The position numbers and the translations under genes were made by a program. The notes below the pieces were generated by a model. That model made no database searches, was not told the DNA's origin, and saw only the letters and a list, made by a program, of their open reading frames with translations. A DNA stretch of 41,203 nt from Caulobacter sp. (GTDB taxonomy: Bacteria > Pseudomonadota > Alphaproteobacteria > Caulobacterales > Caulobacteraceae): the NCBI GenBank assembly GCA_030645575.1, contig JAUSMJ010000049.1, positions 1 to 41,203 on the forward strand. Direction: 5' to 3'. The first letter of the stretch is position 1, and the number at the start of each line of letters is the position of its first letter. Below, piece by piece: positions 40,097 to 41,203 of the stretch.

Positions 40097-40364
40097 CTTC
40101 CGCTGACGGGTCCGCCCGGAGGCGACCTGTCCGAGAACTGCGCGGCGATGGGGTCACCATTGTCGTAACCGAAGGGGAGCCCCCCTTCAGCGCGGGGAGG
40201 CGGGGATAGAGACGCCTGAGCCTCCGCCCACAAGCGCGGAGCCTTCCGGCTGAACTTCCTTGGGACAGGCCTACCGTAACCCGCCTTCGGGAGCGATCCC
40301 GCGCGCGGGTTGCACGCTTATCGGCGTCCGGATGGTCCGGGCGTCGTTGATCCAGGAGACCGCA
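40097..40364 (+). promoter_or_regulatory. Long structured rplJ leader (L10 autoregulation region)
   Basis: About 268 bases of untranslated leader precede rplJ. Two clear stem-loops are visible: GAAGGGG/CCCCTTC (40171-40188), and a nested one (40278-40311) with outer stem AACCCG/CGGGTT and inner stem CGGGA/TCCCG capped by a GCGA (GNRA) tetraloop. GGAGGC/GCCTCC pairing is also possible near 40197-40224. A long leader bound by the L10-L12 complex is the known control of this operon in other bacteria. Confidence 0.6.
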
Positions 40365-40880
40365 ATGAACCGCGCACAAAAAGCGGAATCGATCGAGACG
40401 CTCAAGGGCGTCTTCGCCGATGCCGGCGCCGTGGTCGTGACCCACTACATGGGTCTCACCGTTGCGGAAATGACCGACCTGCGCCTTCGCCTCCGCAAGG
40501 AGGGCGCGCAGATCAAGGTGGTGAAAAACACCCTGGCCCAGAAGGCCCTGGCCGGTTCGGTCGGCGAAGCGGGCGACGCCCTCTTCACCGGTCCGGTCGC
40601 CATCGCCTATGCGCCGGATCCTGTTTCCGCCGCCAAGGTCGTGACCCAGTACGCCAAGGACAACGACAAGTTCACCGTTGTCGGCGGCCTCATGGGCACG
40701 GACGTGCTCGACCAGAACGCCATCAAGGCCCTGGCCACCCTGCCGTCCCTCGACCAACTGCGCGCCAAGATCATCGGCGTCCTGCAAGCTCCGGCCACCA
40801 AGGTGGCGGGCGTTATCCAGGCTCCGGCGTCCCAGCTCGCCCGCGTCGTTGGCGCTTACGCGGCCAAGGAAGCGGCCTGA
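40365..40880 (+). CDS. rplJ: Ribosomal protein uL10
   Basis: uL10 anchors the L7/L12 dimers to the ribosome stalk. The 171-residue protein begins MNRAQKAESIETLKGVFADA and contains VVVTHYMGLTVAEMTDLRLRLR (about 23-44; key HYxGLTVAEMTDLR), IKVVKNTLAQKAL and GPVAIAYAPDP. The alanine-rich C terminus (QLARVVGAYAAKEA) binds L12 dimers. AGGAG stands 6 bases before the ATG, and this start matches the family, unlike in-frame starts further upstream inside the leader. rplL follows after 45 bases. Confidence 0.97.
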   Translation: MNRAQKAESIETLKGVFADAGAVVVTHYMGLTVAEMTDLRLRLRKEGAQIKVVKNTLAQKALAGSVGEAGDALFTGPVAIAYAPDPVSAAKVVTQYAKDNDKFTVVGGLMGTDVLDQNAIKALATLPSLDQLRAKIIGVLQAPATKVAGVIQAPASQLARVVGAYAAKEAA

Positions 40881-40925
40881 TCCCGGTCATCTCCGCCTAT
40901 CTCGAAACCCCAAGGAAACTGACAC

Positions 40926-41203
40926 ATGTCGAAGCTTGATAAGATCGTTGAGGACCTGTCCTCCCTGACCGTCCTCGAGGCCGCTGACCTGGCCAAGCTG
41001 CTGGAAGAAAAGTGGGGCGTCTCCGCCGCCGCTCCGGTCGCCATGGCCGCCGCCGGCCCGGCCGCCGCCGCTCCGGCTGAAGCCGCCGAAGAGCAAACCG
41101 AGTTCACCGTTGTTCTGACCGCCGGTGGCGACAAGAAGATCAACGTGATCAAGGAAGTCCGCGGCGTCCGTCCGGACCTCGGCCTGAAGGAAGCCAAGGA
41201 CCT
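40926..41203 (+). CDS. rplL: Ribosomal protein bL12, 3' part beyond the window
   Basis: bL12 is the mobile stalk protein that recruits translation factors. The visible 92 codons give the N-terminal dimer domain ([20 protein letters not shown] and [12 protein letters not shown]), the alanine-rich hinge (about 35-55) and the start of the C-terminal domain ([28 protein letters not shown]). About 30 residues are missing at the window end. AAGGAAA lies 9 bases before the ATG. It is co-transcribed with rplJ. Confidence 0.97.
   Translation, partial: MSKLDKIVEDLSSLTVLEAADLAKLLEEKWGVSAAAPVAMAAAGPAAAAPAEAAEEQTEFTVVLTAGGDKKINVIKEVRGVRPDLGLKEAKD

Overview
The window is chromosomal DNA from a high-GC alphaproteobacterium, most likely of the order Caulobacterales (Caulobacter/Phenylobacterium type). 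The evidence is: an RcdA-type cell-cycle adaptor (DUF1465), a TrcR-type regulator (DUF1013) and a DUF1192 protein typical of the alphaproteobacteria; an imuA-imuB-dnaE2 mutasome preceded by an alphaproteobacterial LexA box (GAAC-N7-GAAC); promoters that fit the Caulobacter housekeeping consensus (for example TTGCCCC-N14-GCTACATC before tRNA-Trp); and very strong G/C bias at third codon positions. No genus can be fixed from the sequence alone.

Layout. (1) 1-3.7 kb, minus strand: MHS-type MFS transporter (cut by the window edge), TspO/MBR protein, LysE exporter, bacterioferritin, a DUF2804 protein and bacterioferritin-associated ferredoxin, an iron-storage group with a possible Fur box. (2) 3.8-6.4 kb: cyanide-insensitive-type bd oxidase cydAB with a 48-aa DUF2474 membrane peptide, followed by thiE. 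(3) 7.2-11 kb: efp-suhB, then exported GDPD and DUF885 enzymes with overlapping ends. (4) 11.1-18.6 kb: atypical QueD-family protein, MsbA-like ABC exporter, rpmE, a Phd/VapC module, rcdA, DUF1192, quinone oxidoreductase, TPR-AspH dioxygenase and trcR. (5) 18.7-21 kb: two DUF465 genes around ubiX and a TIGR02444 gene, then an ABA4-like membrane protein. (6) 21.1-24.4 kb: a single-chain acyl-CoA carboxylase, divergent from (7) 24.5-30.4 kb: the SOS mutasome imuA-imuB-dnaE2. (8) 30.4-36.2 kb: hybrid histidine kinase, GH5 glycosidase, moeA, fpr. (9) 36.3-41.2 kb: tRNA-Trp, secE, nusG, rplK, rplA, rplJ, rplL(partial), interrupted between rplA and rplJ by a VapBC module and a small unknown gene.

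The most unusual content is a dense set of palindromic, REP-like repeats. At least five kinds can be distinguished. Several units share the frame TGGGTC-stem-loop-stem-GATGA(C/G), with stems that differ in sequence but stay paired. Two different repeat kinds sit inside imuB without breaking its reading frame. A third copy lies between imuB and dnaE2, flanked by a 15-bp perfect duplication that contains the imuB stop and the dnaE2 start. This looks like an insertion that split a formerly overlapping stop/start pair while keeping both genes intact. The loop of that copy also holds a 3'-tRNA-like fragment.

Functional links: Bfd, Bfr and Fpr could form an iron-release chain, although fpr is 32 kb away; RcdA and TrcR belong to alphaproteobacterial cell-cycle control; ImuA, ImuB and DnaE2 form the damage-inducible translesion polymerase; and the ribosomal cluster carries leader structures consistent with L1 and L10 autoregulation.
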